DNA from: an uncultured Clostridium sp.
Lineage (GTDB): Bacteria > Bacillota > Clostridia > TANB77 > CAG-508
Assembly: GCA_950059165.1 (NCBI GenBank)
Contig: CATLUC010000033.1
Location: forward strand, 1-13,753
Length of the DNA: 13,753 bases
Reading direction: 5' to 3'
In this document: positions 1 through 7,095 of the stretch, piece by piece
How the letters are laid out: every line of letters starts with the position of its first letter
Numbering within the stretch: the stretch's first letter is position 1
Notes under the pieces: generated by a model
What the model was told of the DNA's origin: nothing
Seen by the model: only the letters and a program-made list of their open reading frames with translations
The model's database searches: none
Translations under genes and position numbers: made by a program

Positions 1-394
1 CCATTAAAAATCCGCTATCCATAACACAAATTACAACTTCTTCTCCATTTATTTTTCCTGTTCCACAGCTTACAGCTTCTTTAATTCCTGTCTTTTCTCT
101 TAATCCTTTAATTTTCTTTGGATAATCCTCTAAGCCTAATGGATTTGTTGTATCAATTTCTAGGTCAAACCTTTTATATGTATCTTTATCTATAATGCTT
201 TCTAGCCTTTTGTTAATATGCATACGAAAATATGCACCACAATTTGGGCAAATACTTTCGTTTTCTCTTACAGTTTCTTTATATAGTATCTCTTTACATT
301 TGTCACATTTTACCCATTTGCCAACTTGAATATCTACTTGATTTTGCGTTTTTTTAGCTGTAGGCTCTCTCTTTTTTATTTTATCTACAATCAT
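1..394 (-). CDS. accD: Acetyl-CoA carboxylase carboxyltransferase beta subunit, N-terminal part (cut by window edge)
   Basis: AccD pairs with AccA to form the carboxyltransferase that moves the carboxyl group from biotin on AccB to acetyl-CoA, giving malonyl-CoA in the cytoplasm. About 131 residues are visible; the rest lies beyond the left edge. The N-terminal four-cysteine zinc ribbon is intact (C30-x2-C33 and C49-x2-C52, followed by GAYFRMH). After it come the typical helical region and the strand VVICVMDSGF that leads into the crotonase-like core. The ATG at 394-392 is preceded by AGGAAAGG about 12 bases upstream, and the stop of accC is 30 bases away, so the two are probably co-transcribed. 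The CGG at 12-14 straddles AGC|GGA, so it is out of codon phase, and the frame is undisturbed there. Identification is firm from the zinc ribbon, the neighbour accC and the order. Confidence 0.95.
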   Translation of the reverse strand, partial: MIVDKIKKREPTAKKTQNQVDIQVGKWVKCDKCKEILYKETVRENESICPNCGAYFRMHINKRLESIIDKDTYKRFDLEIDTTNPLGLEDYPKKIKGLREKTGIKEAVSCGTGKINGEEVVICVMDSGFLM

Positions 395-424
395 CGCTCT
401 TATTTTCCTTTCCTGATTTTTTGA

Positions 425-1766
425 CTACTTCCCCAAAATCATCTCTACAAAAGATGTGTCAAAGTTTCCTCTTATAAAGTCTGGATTTCTAATTATTTTA
501 AATAGAAAGTCGATATTTGTGTCTACTCCTTCTATTACAGTTTCTTCTAATGCTCTTTTCATTTTGCTTATTGCTTCATTTCTAGTGTCTCCATGTGTAA
601 TTATTTTTGCTATCATAGAGTCATAAGAAGCTGGAATTGTGTATCCTTCATATATTGCTGTATCTATTCTTACACCATTTCCACCTGGCAGGTTTAACCC
701 TGTAATTGTTCCTGGACATGGCATGAAGTTTTTACTTGGATTTTCTGCATTTATTCTGCATTCTATACTATGCCCTCTAAATTCGATATTTTTTTGTTTT
801 AGTTTTAGTGGTTCTCCTGCTGCTATTTTAATTTGTTCTTTTACTATGTCTATTCCCGTTCTTTCTTCTGTTATTGGGTGTTCAACTTGAATTCTTGTGT
901 TCATTTCCATGAAATAGAAGTTTTTGTTAGAGTCTACTAAAAATTCTATTGTTCCACAACTTGTGTATCCTGCAACTTTTGTAGCTTTAATTGCTGCTTC
1001 ACCCATTTTATTTCTTAGTTTTTCGTCTATTGCTGTTGATGGTGTTTCTTCTATTATTTTTTGATTTTTACGTTGTATTGAGCAGTCCCTTTCTCCTAAG
1101 TGGACAATGTTTCCGTGTTCGTCTGCCAATATTTGTATTTCTACATGTCTTGGATTTTTGATAAATTTCTCTATGTATATTTCATCATCTTTAAATGATA
1201 TTTTTGCCTCTTGTTTTACGATGTTGTAGTTTGTTTCTAGCTCTTCTTTGGAATTTACTATACGAATTCCTTTTCCTCCACCACCTGCTGCTGCTTTTAG
1301 TATAACTGGATAACCTATTTTCTCTGCTATTTTTTTTGCGTCATTTAGCCCTTTTATGCTTCCGTTCTGAACCTGGTATTACTGGCACTCCTGCTGATTT
1401 CATTAGTTCTTTTGCATTTGATTTGTTTCCCATTAGTTCAATTACTTTATATGATGGTCCAATAAATTTGATATTTGATTCTTCGCATATTTTTGCAAAT
1501 TGGCTGTTTTCTGAGAGAAATCCAAATCCTGGATGAATGCTGTCTGCTCCTGTTATGTTTGCAGCTTCTATAATATTTTTTAAGTTTAAATAGCTTTTTC
1601 CACTGTTGGCTGGTCCTATGCAAACTGCTTCGTCTGCTAGACGTGTATGCATTGCGTCTTTGTCAACTTCTGAATAAACTGCTACTGTTTTTATATTCAT
1701 TTCTCTACATGCTCTAATTATTCGAACTGCTATTTCTCCTCTATTTGCAATTAAAATTTTATTCAT
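425..1766 (-). CDS. accC: Biotin carboxylase subunit of acetyl-CoA carboxylase, needs one +1 shift at CGG
   Basis: AccC carboxylates the biotin on AccB using ATP and bicarbonate. It starts at ATG 1766-1764 with MNKILIANRGEIA, the usual family start, preceded by GAAAGG 12 bases upstream. Visible landmarks are HPGFGFLSEN, the ATP-grasp glycine loop GGGGKG, and the catalytic segment EMNTRIQVEHPITE, which matches E288 and R292 of the E. coli enzyme. The uninterrupted frame ends soon after residue 134: GGT TCA GAA CGG AAG leads to TGA seven codons past CGG. Skipping the C at 1364 gives PGSE-G-SIKGL, which matches homologues (PGSDG/PGSEG), and the frame then runs open to TAG at 425. The joined protein is 446 residues, the normal family length. 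Everything outside this point is conserved, so decay is unlikely. The CGGs at 856-858 (ACG|GGA) and 1113-1115 (CAC|GGA) are out of phase and harmless. Confidence 0.95.
1361..1364 (-). other. Putative CGGA recoding site in accC (E134 to G135)
   Basis: The coding strand reads GAA CGGA AGC. Zero frame gives Arg and a stop seven codons later. Skipping the C (complement of G1364) gives Glu-Gly-Ser and restores the biotin carboxylase frame. There is no homopolymer at the site. Confidence 0.8.
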
Positions 1767-1802
1767 TTTCTTTTTTTTCCTTTCTTGTCTCACGGTTTCA
1801 TT

Positions 1803-2225
1803 TTAAACTACTGCAAAGGTTAATTCCCCTTTTGCAACTATTTTTTCGTCTACTGTTGCTATTGCCTCTCCTACTCCAATTGGTCCTTTTTGCTTGATTA
1901 TTTTTACTTCTAGTTTTAGTTTATCTCCTGGAACTACCATTTTTTTGAATTTCATTTTGTCTATTCCACCAAATAGTGCATTTTTTCCTTGATTTTCTTC
2001 TAGGCTTAATATTGCTATTGCTCCTGTTTGGGCTAGGCTTTCTGTTATTAAAACTCCTGGCATTATTGGATTTCCTGGAAAATGACCTTTGAAATACCAT
2101 TCTTCTTTATTTACGTATTTGTATGCTGTTGCACTTTCTCCTGGCTTGTATTCTTCTACTTCGTCTATCATTAAGAATGGCTCTCTTTGGGGTATTATTT
2201 CTTTTATTTGTTCTTTGTTTAACAT
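1803..2225 (-). CDS. fabZ: 3-hydroxyacyl-ACP dehydratase FabZ
   Basis: FabZ removes water from 3-hydroxyacyl-ACP to give trans-2-enoyl-ACP in fatty-acid elongation. The protein is 140 residues with a hot-dog fold. The catalytic pair is visible: His48 in YFKGHFPGNPIMPGV and Glu62 in LITESLAQTGA. The N-terminal IIPQREPFLMIDEV is also typical. I chose ATG 2225-2223 (MLNKEQIKEI) because AAAGAGG lies 8 bases upstream; the in-frame GTG at 2234 overlaps that site. The gene is 36 bases before accC. Upstream of it sits a small plus-strand gene that separates it from accB, so fabZ-accC-accD may use a promoter of their own. There is no CGG in the gene and no frame problem. Confidence 0.96.
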   Translation of the reverse strand: MLNKEQIKEIIPQREPFLMIDEVEEYKPGESATAYKYVNKEEWYFKGHFPGNPIMPGVLITESLAQTGAIAILSLEENQGKNALFGGIDKMKFKKMVVPGDKLKLEVKIIKQKGPIGVGEAIATVDEKIVAKGELTFAVV

Positions 2226-2275
2226 TGTTTTCACCTCTTTCTTTGTTTTAAATTTTGACTTTTCTATATTGTGAT

Positions 2276-2303
2276 ACTATATATTTTTTGATTTTATGTC
2301 TAA
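2276..2303 (-). promoter_or_regulatory. Candidate promoter for fabZ-accC-accD
   Basis: On the minus strand, TTAGAC (2303-2298) and TATAGT (2281-2276) are 16 bases apart and point to fabZ, about 50 bases upstream of its start. The site overlaps the opposing promoter of the small plus-strand gene. The sequence is AT-rich, so chance matches are likely. Confidence 0.35.
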
Positions 2304-2316
2304 TTTGTGATATAAT
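2288..2316 (+). promoter_or_regulatory. Promoter of the small plus-strand gene
   Basis: TTGATT (2288-2293), a 17-base spacer and a perfect TATAAT (2311-2316) make a near-consensus vegetative promoter. Transcription would start at about 2322-2324, exactly at the base of the leader hairpin. Confidence 0.75.
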
Positions 2317-2321
2317 ATAAG

Positions 2322-2365
2322 TAGTTGCAAATGCATTTAATATATTAATAAGGAGGTAGCAACTA
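2322..2365 (+). promoter_or_regulatory. Leader hairpin that takes in the ribosome binding site and the A of the start codon
   Basis: TAGTTGC (2322-2328) is the exact reverse complement of GCAACTA (2359-2365). The second arm ends on the A of the ATG. The 30-base loop holds AAGGAGG (2350-2356) and two short palindromes, AAATGCATTT and TTAATATATTAA. Formed in RNA, it would hide the start codon, so translation may be controlled by opening this stem. The structure is seen in the sequence; the control is inferred. Confidence 0.5.
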
Positions 2366-2637
2366 TGTGTATAATTAATGAAAATGTGGAGTCTTTGCTT
2401 TCAGTAGCATCAAAGGTGAACAACCAATTATCTAAAGAATGCTTGGAACTTTTGTCGTATCTGCTTCTTAAGGCAAAGAAAAATGGCAAAGATATTTTGG
2501 AATTACCCGACGATGCTATTGAAACGCCTATCCATATATCGGATGAGGCAACGAAAAAGACTTTTCTCATTGTTACTGGAAAAGAACCTGACATAAAAAC
2601 TACCAAGGTTTTTAAATATTGTTTTTTTTCCATGTAA
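2365..2637 (+). CDS. Small protein of unknown function, 90 residues
   Basis: This is an open frame of 90 codons that I do not recognise. It is supported as a real gene by its own promoter (2288-2316), AAGGAGG 8 bases before the ATG, and a terminator just after the stop. The product looks soluble and mainly helical at the N-terminus (SLLSVASKVNNQLSKECLEL), followed by a basic stretch and a segment ISDEATKKTFLIVTGKEPD. It has three cysteines and no signal peptide or membrane segment. It lies opposite to and between accB and fabZ, so it looks like an inserted single-gene cassette rather than a member of the pathway. Its CGG at 2540-2542 is out of phase (TCG|GAT) and does not disturb the frame. 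Function unknown. Confidence 0.65.
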   Translation: MCIINENVESLLSVASKVNNQLSKECLELLSYLLLKAKKNGKDILELPDDAIETPIHISDEATKKTFLIVTGKEPDIKTTKVFKYCFFSM

Positions 2638-2652
2638 CCCTCCTAGAAGGTC

Positions 2653-2675
2653 GGAAAGCTATATCGCCGGCTTTC
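2653..2675 (+). other. Hairpin downstream of the small gene
   Basis: GAAAGC (2654-2659) pairs with GCTTTC (2670-2675) around a 10-base loop, 16 bases after the stop codon. GGTC at 2649-2652 can also pair with GACC at 2682-2685 to enclose it. It precedes the terminator hairpin and partly repeats its sequence (TATATCGCCGGC versus CACTATCGCTGGC). Confidence 0.45.
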
Positions 2676-2681
2676 ATGTGA

Positions 2682-2717
2682 GACCAGCAAGCACTATCGC
2701 TGGCCTCCCCTTTTTAT
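2682..2717 (+). terminator. Intrinsic terminator of the small plus-strand gene
   Basis: CCAGC (2684-2688) pairs with GCTGG (2699-2703), followed by CCTCCCC and then TTTTTATTT. The T-run is on the plus strand only, so it does not stop minus-strand transcripts coming from accB. Confidence 0.6.
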
Positions 2718-2764
2718 TTAGAATATCGAAACTTTTGCTCCTGCTATTTTTTACACTCTACCCA

Positions 2765-3217
2765 CTATTTTATCACAAACAAAGGCTTTCCATATTCCAC
2801 TGCTTCCTCATCTTTAACCAAAATCTCTTTCACCACCCCATCAAACTCTGACTCTATCTCATTCATAAGTTTCATAGCCTCAATAATGCAAAGCACATCT
2901 CCTTTTTTAACCATTTGACCCACTTCGACATAAGGTTTACTAGTAGGTGATGGTTTCAAATAAAAAGTTCCAACCATAGGAGATTTTACAACATTTCCAT
3001 CTTCTGCTTTTTGTACATTATCCTCTTTTGTTACTACCTCTTTAGTTTCTTGCAAATTAGTATAACTTGTGTCTACTACATTTTCTACTGTTTTTATAAT
3101 TTGCTTTTCCTCTTTTTTCATACTAATTTTAGTCCCATCCGGAAAATCAATGTCAATTGATGTCAATTTTGAATTGCCCATATCTTCCATAAGTTGTTTA
3201 ATTTTCTCATACTCCAT
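2765..3217 (-). CDS. accB: Biotin carboxyl carrier protein of acetyl-CoA carboxylase
   Basis: AccB carries the biotin that shuttles CO2 between AccC and the carboxyltransferase. The protein is 150 residues: a short N-terminal helical segment (EYEKIKQLMEDMG), a strand-rich region, a charged flexible linker (about residues 36-75) and a C-terminal biotinyl domain. The acceptor lysine is K116 in EAMKLMNEIE, preceded by the usual SPMVGTFY. I chose the ATG at 3217-3215 because AAAGG is 9 bases upstream; the in-frame ATG at 3226 directly abuts that ribosome binding site and is too close. It follows fabF by 24 bases. The biotin ligase that should modify it (BirA) is encoded four genes upstream in the same direction. 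The CGG at 3139-3141 (CCG|GAT) is out of phase. Confidence 0.96.
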   Translation of the reverse strand: MEYEKIKQLMEDMGNSKLTSIDIDFPDGTKISMKKEEKQIIKTVENVVDTSYTNLQETKEVVTKEDNVQKAEDGNVVKSPMVGTFYLKPSPTSKPYVEVGQMVKKGDVLCIIEAMKLMNEIESEFDGVVKEILVKDEEAVEYGKPLFVIK

Positions 3218-3241
3218 TTTTTTCATCCTTTCATACTTTTA

Positions 3242-4478
3242 CTAAACATATTTTTTTATTATAATACTTGCATTGTGTCCACCAAACCCTAAAGAGTTAG
3301 ACATTACCACATTTAGATTACTATTTCTTATTTCATTTGGAACAATATCTAAGTCACATTCTTCATCTTTTACTTGATAATTTATTGTTGGTGGAATAAT
3401 TTTATCCTCAATTGCTTTTGTACAAATAATTGCTTCAATTCCACCTGCTGCACCTAGCAAATGACCTATGTTTCCTTTAGTTGAGCTTACCATAACAGTT
3501 TTACTTGCTTCCCCTAATGCTGTTTTTATTGCCATTGTTTCATAAGAGTCATTTAAATGTGTTGATGTTCCATGTGCATTGATATAATCTATATCTTTTG
3601 GGCTTATGTTGGCATCTTTTATAGCTCTTTGCATTGCTCTTGCTCCGTCCTTCTCCCTCTGGTGCTGGAGATGTAATATGATATGCATCAGATGTTGCCC
3701 CATATCCTATAACTTCTGCATATATCTTGGCATTTCTTTTTATTGCATGGTCTAAATCCTCTAAAACTAGAATTCCTGCTCCTTCTCCCATTACAAAGCC
3801 ACTTCTTTCTTTATCAAAAGGAATACTTGCCCTATTTTTATCTTCTGCATAACTTAGAGCTTTCATGTTTTCAAAACCTGCAATACCTATCTCGCAAATT
3901 GAAGCTTCTGCACCACCTGCTAAAATTACATCTTCAAAACCATATTTAATGGTTCTATATGCTTCTCCTATTGCATGGGTTGAAGACGCACAAGCTGTTA
4001 CAATAGAAATTGACTCTCCCTTAACTCCTAAATCTATTGCAATGTTTCCTGCTGGCATATTGGCAATTGACATAGGAATAAACATTGGAGATACTCTGTT
4101 ATTTCCTTTATTTACTTTTATTTCGCATTGTTCTTGTATTGTTGTTAAACCACCAATACCTGAACTTACAAAAACTCCAACCTTTTCAAAATCTGTATTA
4201 TCCTTTGTTATTCCACTGTCTGTAAAAGCTTCTCTTGCAGCTATTATGGCAAACTGTGAACTTTTATCTAGTCTTTTTGCTTGTTTTACATCAAAATATT
4301 TAGCTTGGTCAAAATCTTTTACTTCTGCATCTAATTTGGTTTTATAGCCTGTGTTGTCAAATAAACTTATTTTGTCAATTCCACATTTTTTCTCTTTTAT
4401 TCCATTCCATGTTTCTTCTACATTATTTCCTATTGGAGTAATAGCTCCTAAACCTGTAATAACAACTCTTCTTTCCAT
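3242..4478 (-). CDS. fabF: 3-oxoacyl-ACP synthase II (KAS II), needs one +1 shift at CGG
   Basis: FabF condenses malonyl-ACP with a growing acyl-ACP. It starts at ATG 4478-4476 (MERRVVITGLGAITPIGNN) with AAAGG 8 bases upstream. The Cys-His-His triad is complete only in the joined protein: C163 in VTACASSTHA, H302 in NAHGTSTHLND and H339 in GNIGHLLGAAGG. The zero frame is open to residue 277, reads CGG at 3647-3645 and stops 31 codons later, which would lose both histidines. Skipping the C at 3647 gives SPAPEGEG-G-ARAMQ, the family sequence at this point, and the frame continues to the end with LGFGGHNAS. The joined length is 411 residues, normal for FabF. It sits between fabG, 234 bases upstream beyond a long hairpin, and accB. 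Confidence 0.95.
3644..3647 (-). other. Putative CGGA recoding site in fabF (G277 to G278)
   Basis: The coding strand reads GAA GGA CGGA GCA. Skipping the C (complement of G3647) gives Glu-Gly-Gly-Ala and restores the KAS II frame carrying both active-site histidines. Confidence 0.8.
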
Positions 4479-4587
4479 TTTTTAATCCTTTCTACTATTT
4501 TTTTTATTAAAAATTTATATATTTTTTATGCAGTAACAAATCGGGGGACTAGAGCAAATTATAGAATGTTGGAATTTCTCGTTTTCT

Positions 4588-4714
4588 AAAACGAATTAAA
4601 AGTAGTATATTGTGCATTTTTCACGTAAATTGTAAAGCCGATGTCGTACTTAAGGTACGTCAAGGTTTTACAATTTATGCGAAAATGTGCAAGATGCTGC
4701 TTTTAATTTGTTTT
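4588..4714. repeat. Long imperfect inverted repeat (127-nt hairpin) between fabG and fabF
   Basis: The arm 4588-4639 is nearly the reverse complement of 4664-4714, starting AAAACGAATTAAAAG and ending ATTGTAAAGCC. The 24-base tip contains CGTAC/GTACG (4645-4649 and 4655-4659). I count eight transition-type differences, one transversion and one extra T. Seven of the eight transitions become G-U wobble pairs when the plus strand is the RNA, against one on the minus strand. The right arm overlaps the fabG stop codon. It could be a structured RNA, a palindromic mobile repeat of MITE type, or a processing or attenuation element in the fab transcript. No transposase or flanking duplication was seen. 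Confidence 0.8.
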
Positions 4715-5447
4715 ACATTAGCATTCCACCATCAACTTGAATAACCTGCCCCGTAATATATGAACTTTCATCAGATGCCAAAAACTTCACAACATTTGCA
4801 ACATCTTGAGCAGTCCCCATACGATTTAATGGGATATTTTTAGCAATTTCTTGTTTAACTTCATCTTTTAAAATATCTGTCATACTAGTTTCAATAAAAC
4901 CAGGTGCAACACTATTTACCAAAATATTTCTTGAAGCAACCTCTTTTGCTAAACTTTTAGTAAAGCCTATAATACCTGCTTTAGAAGCAGAATAATTTGT
5001 CTGTCCTGCATTTCCAGAAATACCAACAACTGAAGAAATATTGATAATTCTTCCAGAACGTGCTTTTAGCATATAAGAAATAACATTTTTAGACATATTA
5101 AAAACACCTAGTAAATTTACATCAATAACTTGTTCAAAATCCTCTTTTTTCATTCTCATTAGCAACATATATTTTGTAATACCTGCATTATTCACTAATA
5201 CATCAATTTTACCAAACTTTTCTACTACTTGTTTAACAATATTCTCACAATCATCAAAACTAGAAACATCACCTTGAACAGCCAAAACCTCTACATTACT
5301 TTTTTCTATTTCTTTTTTAACTTGCTCTAACTCTTCATTTTCCTTACGATAATTTAAGGCAATATTATACCCCTCTTTTGCCAAAGTAATAGCAATTTGT
5401 TTGCCTATTCCCCTTGTTGCTCCTGTAATTAAAGCTACTTTATCCAT
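4713..5447 (-). CDS. fabG: 3-oxoacyl-ACP reductase FabG
   Basis: FabG reduces 3-oxoacyl-ACP with NADPH in each elongation round. It is a short-chain dehydrogenase of 244 residues: nucleotide-binding TGATRGIG (8-15), NNAG (86-89), and catalytic S139 (INISSVVG), Y152 and K156 (NYSASKAG), ending with ITGQVIQVDGG. I chose the ATG at 5447-5445 (MDKVALITG) with AAAGG 13 bases upstream; two nearer in-frame ATGs at 5459 and 5456 lie on or next to that site. Its start is 40 bases from the recoded stop of fabD. The CGG at 4751-4753 is ACG|GGG, out of phase, and the frame is intact. The stop codon lies inside the right arm of the long hairpin. Confidence 0.96.
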   Translation of the reverse strand: MDKVALITGATRGIGKQIAITLAKEGYNIALNYRKENEELEQVKKEIEKSNVEVLAVQGDVSSFDDCENIVKQVVEKFGKIDVLVNNAGITKYMLLMRMKKEDFEQVIDVNLLGVFNMSKNVISYMLKARSGRIINISSVVGISGNAGQTNYSASKAGIIGFTKSLAKEVASRNILVNSVAPGFIETSMTDILKDEVKQEIAKNIPLNRMGTAQDVANVVKFLASDESSYITGQVIQVDGGMLM

Positions 5448-5487
5448 CTTTAACATCATTCCTTTCACAAATTGGTTGGAAAAGTTT

Positions 5488-6412
5488 TCAACCCAAATAC
5501 ATATCCAAACTTTCAACACTATTTATATTCAAAATTGTAATTTCTTTATTAGTTTCAATTCTTTTAACAAAACCTGACAATGTTTTTCCGAGGTCCTATT
5601 TCAACAAATGTATCTACTCCAAGATTTAACATAGTTTGTAATCCATTTGAAAATCTAACTGGACTAATTATATGTTTTTCTAAAATGTCTTTTATATCAT
5701 CTTCTTTTTTATATTCCATTCCATCTAAGTTTTTAATAACTGTTGTTTCAAAGTCATGAAATTCCACTGTTTCTAGTTCTTTTCTAAAAGCAATTGATGC
5801 CTCTTCTAATTTCTTTGTATGGAATGGTCCTGCTGTCTTCAAAATCCTTACCTTTTTTGCTCCTAGCTCTTTTGCAATTGTCTCAGCTTGTTCAACTGCT
5901 TCTTTTTCACCTGAAATAACAATTTGACCTGTTGTATTAAAGTTTGCAGGCACAACAAAACCCTTTGTTACTCTTTTACAAACATCTTCTACTTGTTCTT
6001 CTGTCATTCCCAAAATAGCAGCCATAAGCCATTCGCCTTTTGGAACTAATTCTTGCATATATTGTCCTCTTTTTTGAACCAATTTAATTCCATCTTCTAG
6101 TCGTAAAGCCTTGCTATGTATTAAAGCTGTATATTCTCCTAAACTAAGCCCACTTGATACATCAGCTTTTATTCCTTTTTTATTTAGAACTTCTAAAATT
6201 CCTAAACTCATTGTTAAAATAGATAGTTGAGTGTATTTAGTTTCATTTAAAACATCTTCTGGACCATCAAAAGTGATTTTAGCTATATCTACTCCTGTTA
6301 TTTCTTTTACTTTTTCATAAATATATCTTACTTCTTCATATTTTTCATACAAGTCTTTTCCCATTCCAACACTTTGAGAACCTTGACCTGGAAACAAAAA
6401 ACCCAATTTCAT
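5488..6412 (-). CDS. fabD: Malonyl-CoA:ACP transacylase, needs one +1 shift at CGG
   Basis: FabD moves malonyl from CoA to ACP, supplying FabF. It starts at ATG 6412-6410 (MKLGFLFPGQGSQ) with AAAGGAG 8 bases upstream. The nucleophile is S90 in GLSLGEY, the histidine is H198 in AGPFHTKKL, and GQGSQ marks the N-terminus. The zero frame reads CCT CGG AAA after residue 274 and stops eight codons past CGG. Skipping the C at 5590 gives VEIGP-G-KTLSGFVKRI, the expected C-terminal motif, and the frame then runs to TGA at 5488, ending in ESLDMYLG. The joined length is 307 residues, normal for FabD. Only the last 33 residues depend on the shift, but they include the conserved GPGKTLSGF motif. Confidence 0.94.
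5587..5590 (-). other. Putative CGGA recoding site in fabD (P274 to G275)
   Basis: The coding strand reads GGA CCT CGGA AAA. Skipping the C (complement of G5590) gives Gly-Pro-Gly-Lys, the conserved FabD C-terminal motif. Confidence 0.8.
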
Positions 6413-6466
6413 TTTTAATTCTCCTTTCAATTAAATGTTACCTTAATTTGAAAATTTATATATTTT

Positions 6467-7054
6467 CTATTCATTTAACTTTAATATTTTGTATATTAAC
6501 GGCTCAAACAAATTGCAAAATTCCTCTATTACCCTTTTGTTATCAACTATTATATTAAACTCATTTTTTATTGAAGTCGCAATATTTTCTATCTCTTTAT
6601 CAAATACCTCTTGATTAGTATTTATGCCGTATTCCAATCACAAGATATTCCACTATTTCTCCTCGTAATTTAGTCTGTGTCAAAATTCCACCCAACTTTT
6701 TACCTTTATACACAATGTCATTTGGATTTTTAATATCAAGGCAAATATTATATATTTGTTTAAAAGCTTCCACCATAGTTTTAGCAATTTGAACAGTTAA
6801 ACCATCTAAATTTTTGATATCGCAATTTAGAGTTACAACAAACGAAAATGCTATATTATTCTCCTTTGTTGTGTACCACTTTCTTCCATGTGTTCCGTTT
6901 CCCGGTTTGTTTGCCTATTTGCCATAATAATTGTTCCGTTTTCTATTTTGTGTCTTTCAATTCTTCTAAAAACCTCTAATTGTGTAGAATCAATTTCTTC
7001 ATACTCTCTAATATTTCTTCCTAGAAACTTAGTTCTTAAATTTTCAAATGTCAT
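6467..7054 (-). CDS. birA: Biotin-protein ligase (catalytic domain only), needs three +1 shifts at CGG
   Basis: BirA makes biotinyl-5'-AMP and transfers biotin to the AccB lysine. In zero frame the gene breaks after residue 50. Skipping one C at each of 6904, 6897 and 6629 gives one continuous protein of 194 residues that carries the full core. It has EEIDSTQ (19-25), the biotin-adenylate loop NGKGTHGRKW (50-59), KNPNDIVYKGKKLGGIL with the catalytic lysine, and VIGIGINTN. The restored glycines are G51, G53 and G142, all family-conserved. I chose the ATG at 7054-7052; the GTG at 7063 is two bases from the AGAGGA site. There is no N-terminal helix-turn-helix, so it should be an enzyme and not a repressor, and the C-terminal domain is short. 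Out-of-phase AAC|GGA at 6936-6938 causes no shift. It lies 55 bases after the ligase stop and 54 bases before fabD. Confidence 0.9.
6626..6629 (-). other. Putative CGGC recoding site 3 in birA (I141 to G142)
   Basis: The coding strand reads GGA ATA CGGC ATA AAT. Skipping the C (complement of G6629) gives Gly-Ile-Gly-Ile-Asn, the conserved IGIGIN motif. Confidence 0.8.
6894..6897 (-). other. Putative CGGA recoding site 2 in birA (K52 to G53)
   Basis: Just one codon after site 1 the strand reads AAA CGGA ACA CAT. Skipping the C (complement of G6897) gives Lys-Gly-Thr-His and continues into GRKW. The two sites are seven bases apart. Confidence 0.8.
6901..6904 (-). other. Putative CGGG recoding site 1 in birA (N50 to G51)
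   Basis: The coding strand reads ACA AAC CGGG AAA. Skipping one C gives Thr-Asn-Gly-Lys, the first glycine of the GxGxxGRxW biotin-adenylate loop. Confidence 0.8.
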
Positions 7055-7059
7055 TTTAA

Positions 7060-7065
7060 TCACAT
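7060..7065 (-). promoter_or_regulatory. Start-stop (AUGUGA) in the birA ribosome binding region
   Basis: Between AGAGGA and the birA ATG the RNA reads AUGUGAUUAAA. An AUG abutting the ribosome binding site is followed at once by UGA. The same GGAATGTGATTAAAA occurs before the U32 gene at 11544. It may be chance or a small initiation-control element. Confidence 0.3.
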
Positions 7066-7095
7066 TCCTCTTTAGTCACAAATTTGGTTTGACTT

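Noticed and set aside
2641..2717. Terminator for the accB transcript
   Set aside because: The stem is present on both strands, but the T-run follows it only on the plus strand.
4588..4714. Insertion sequence or CRISPR repeat
   Set aside because: No transposase, no target duplication and no repeated spacers; it is a single hairpin.
6851..7063. Separate 70-residue small protein in front of fabD
   Set aside because: It is only the zero-frame start of birA. The remaining reading frame after the CGG sites completes the biotin ligase domain.
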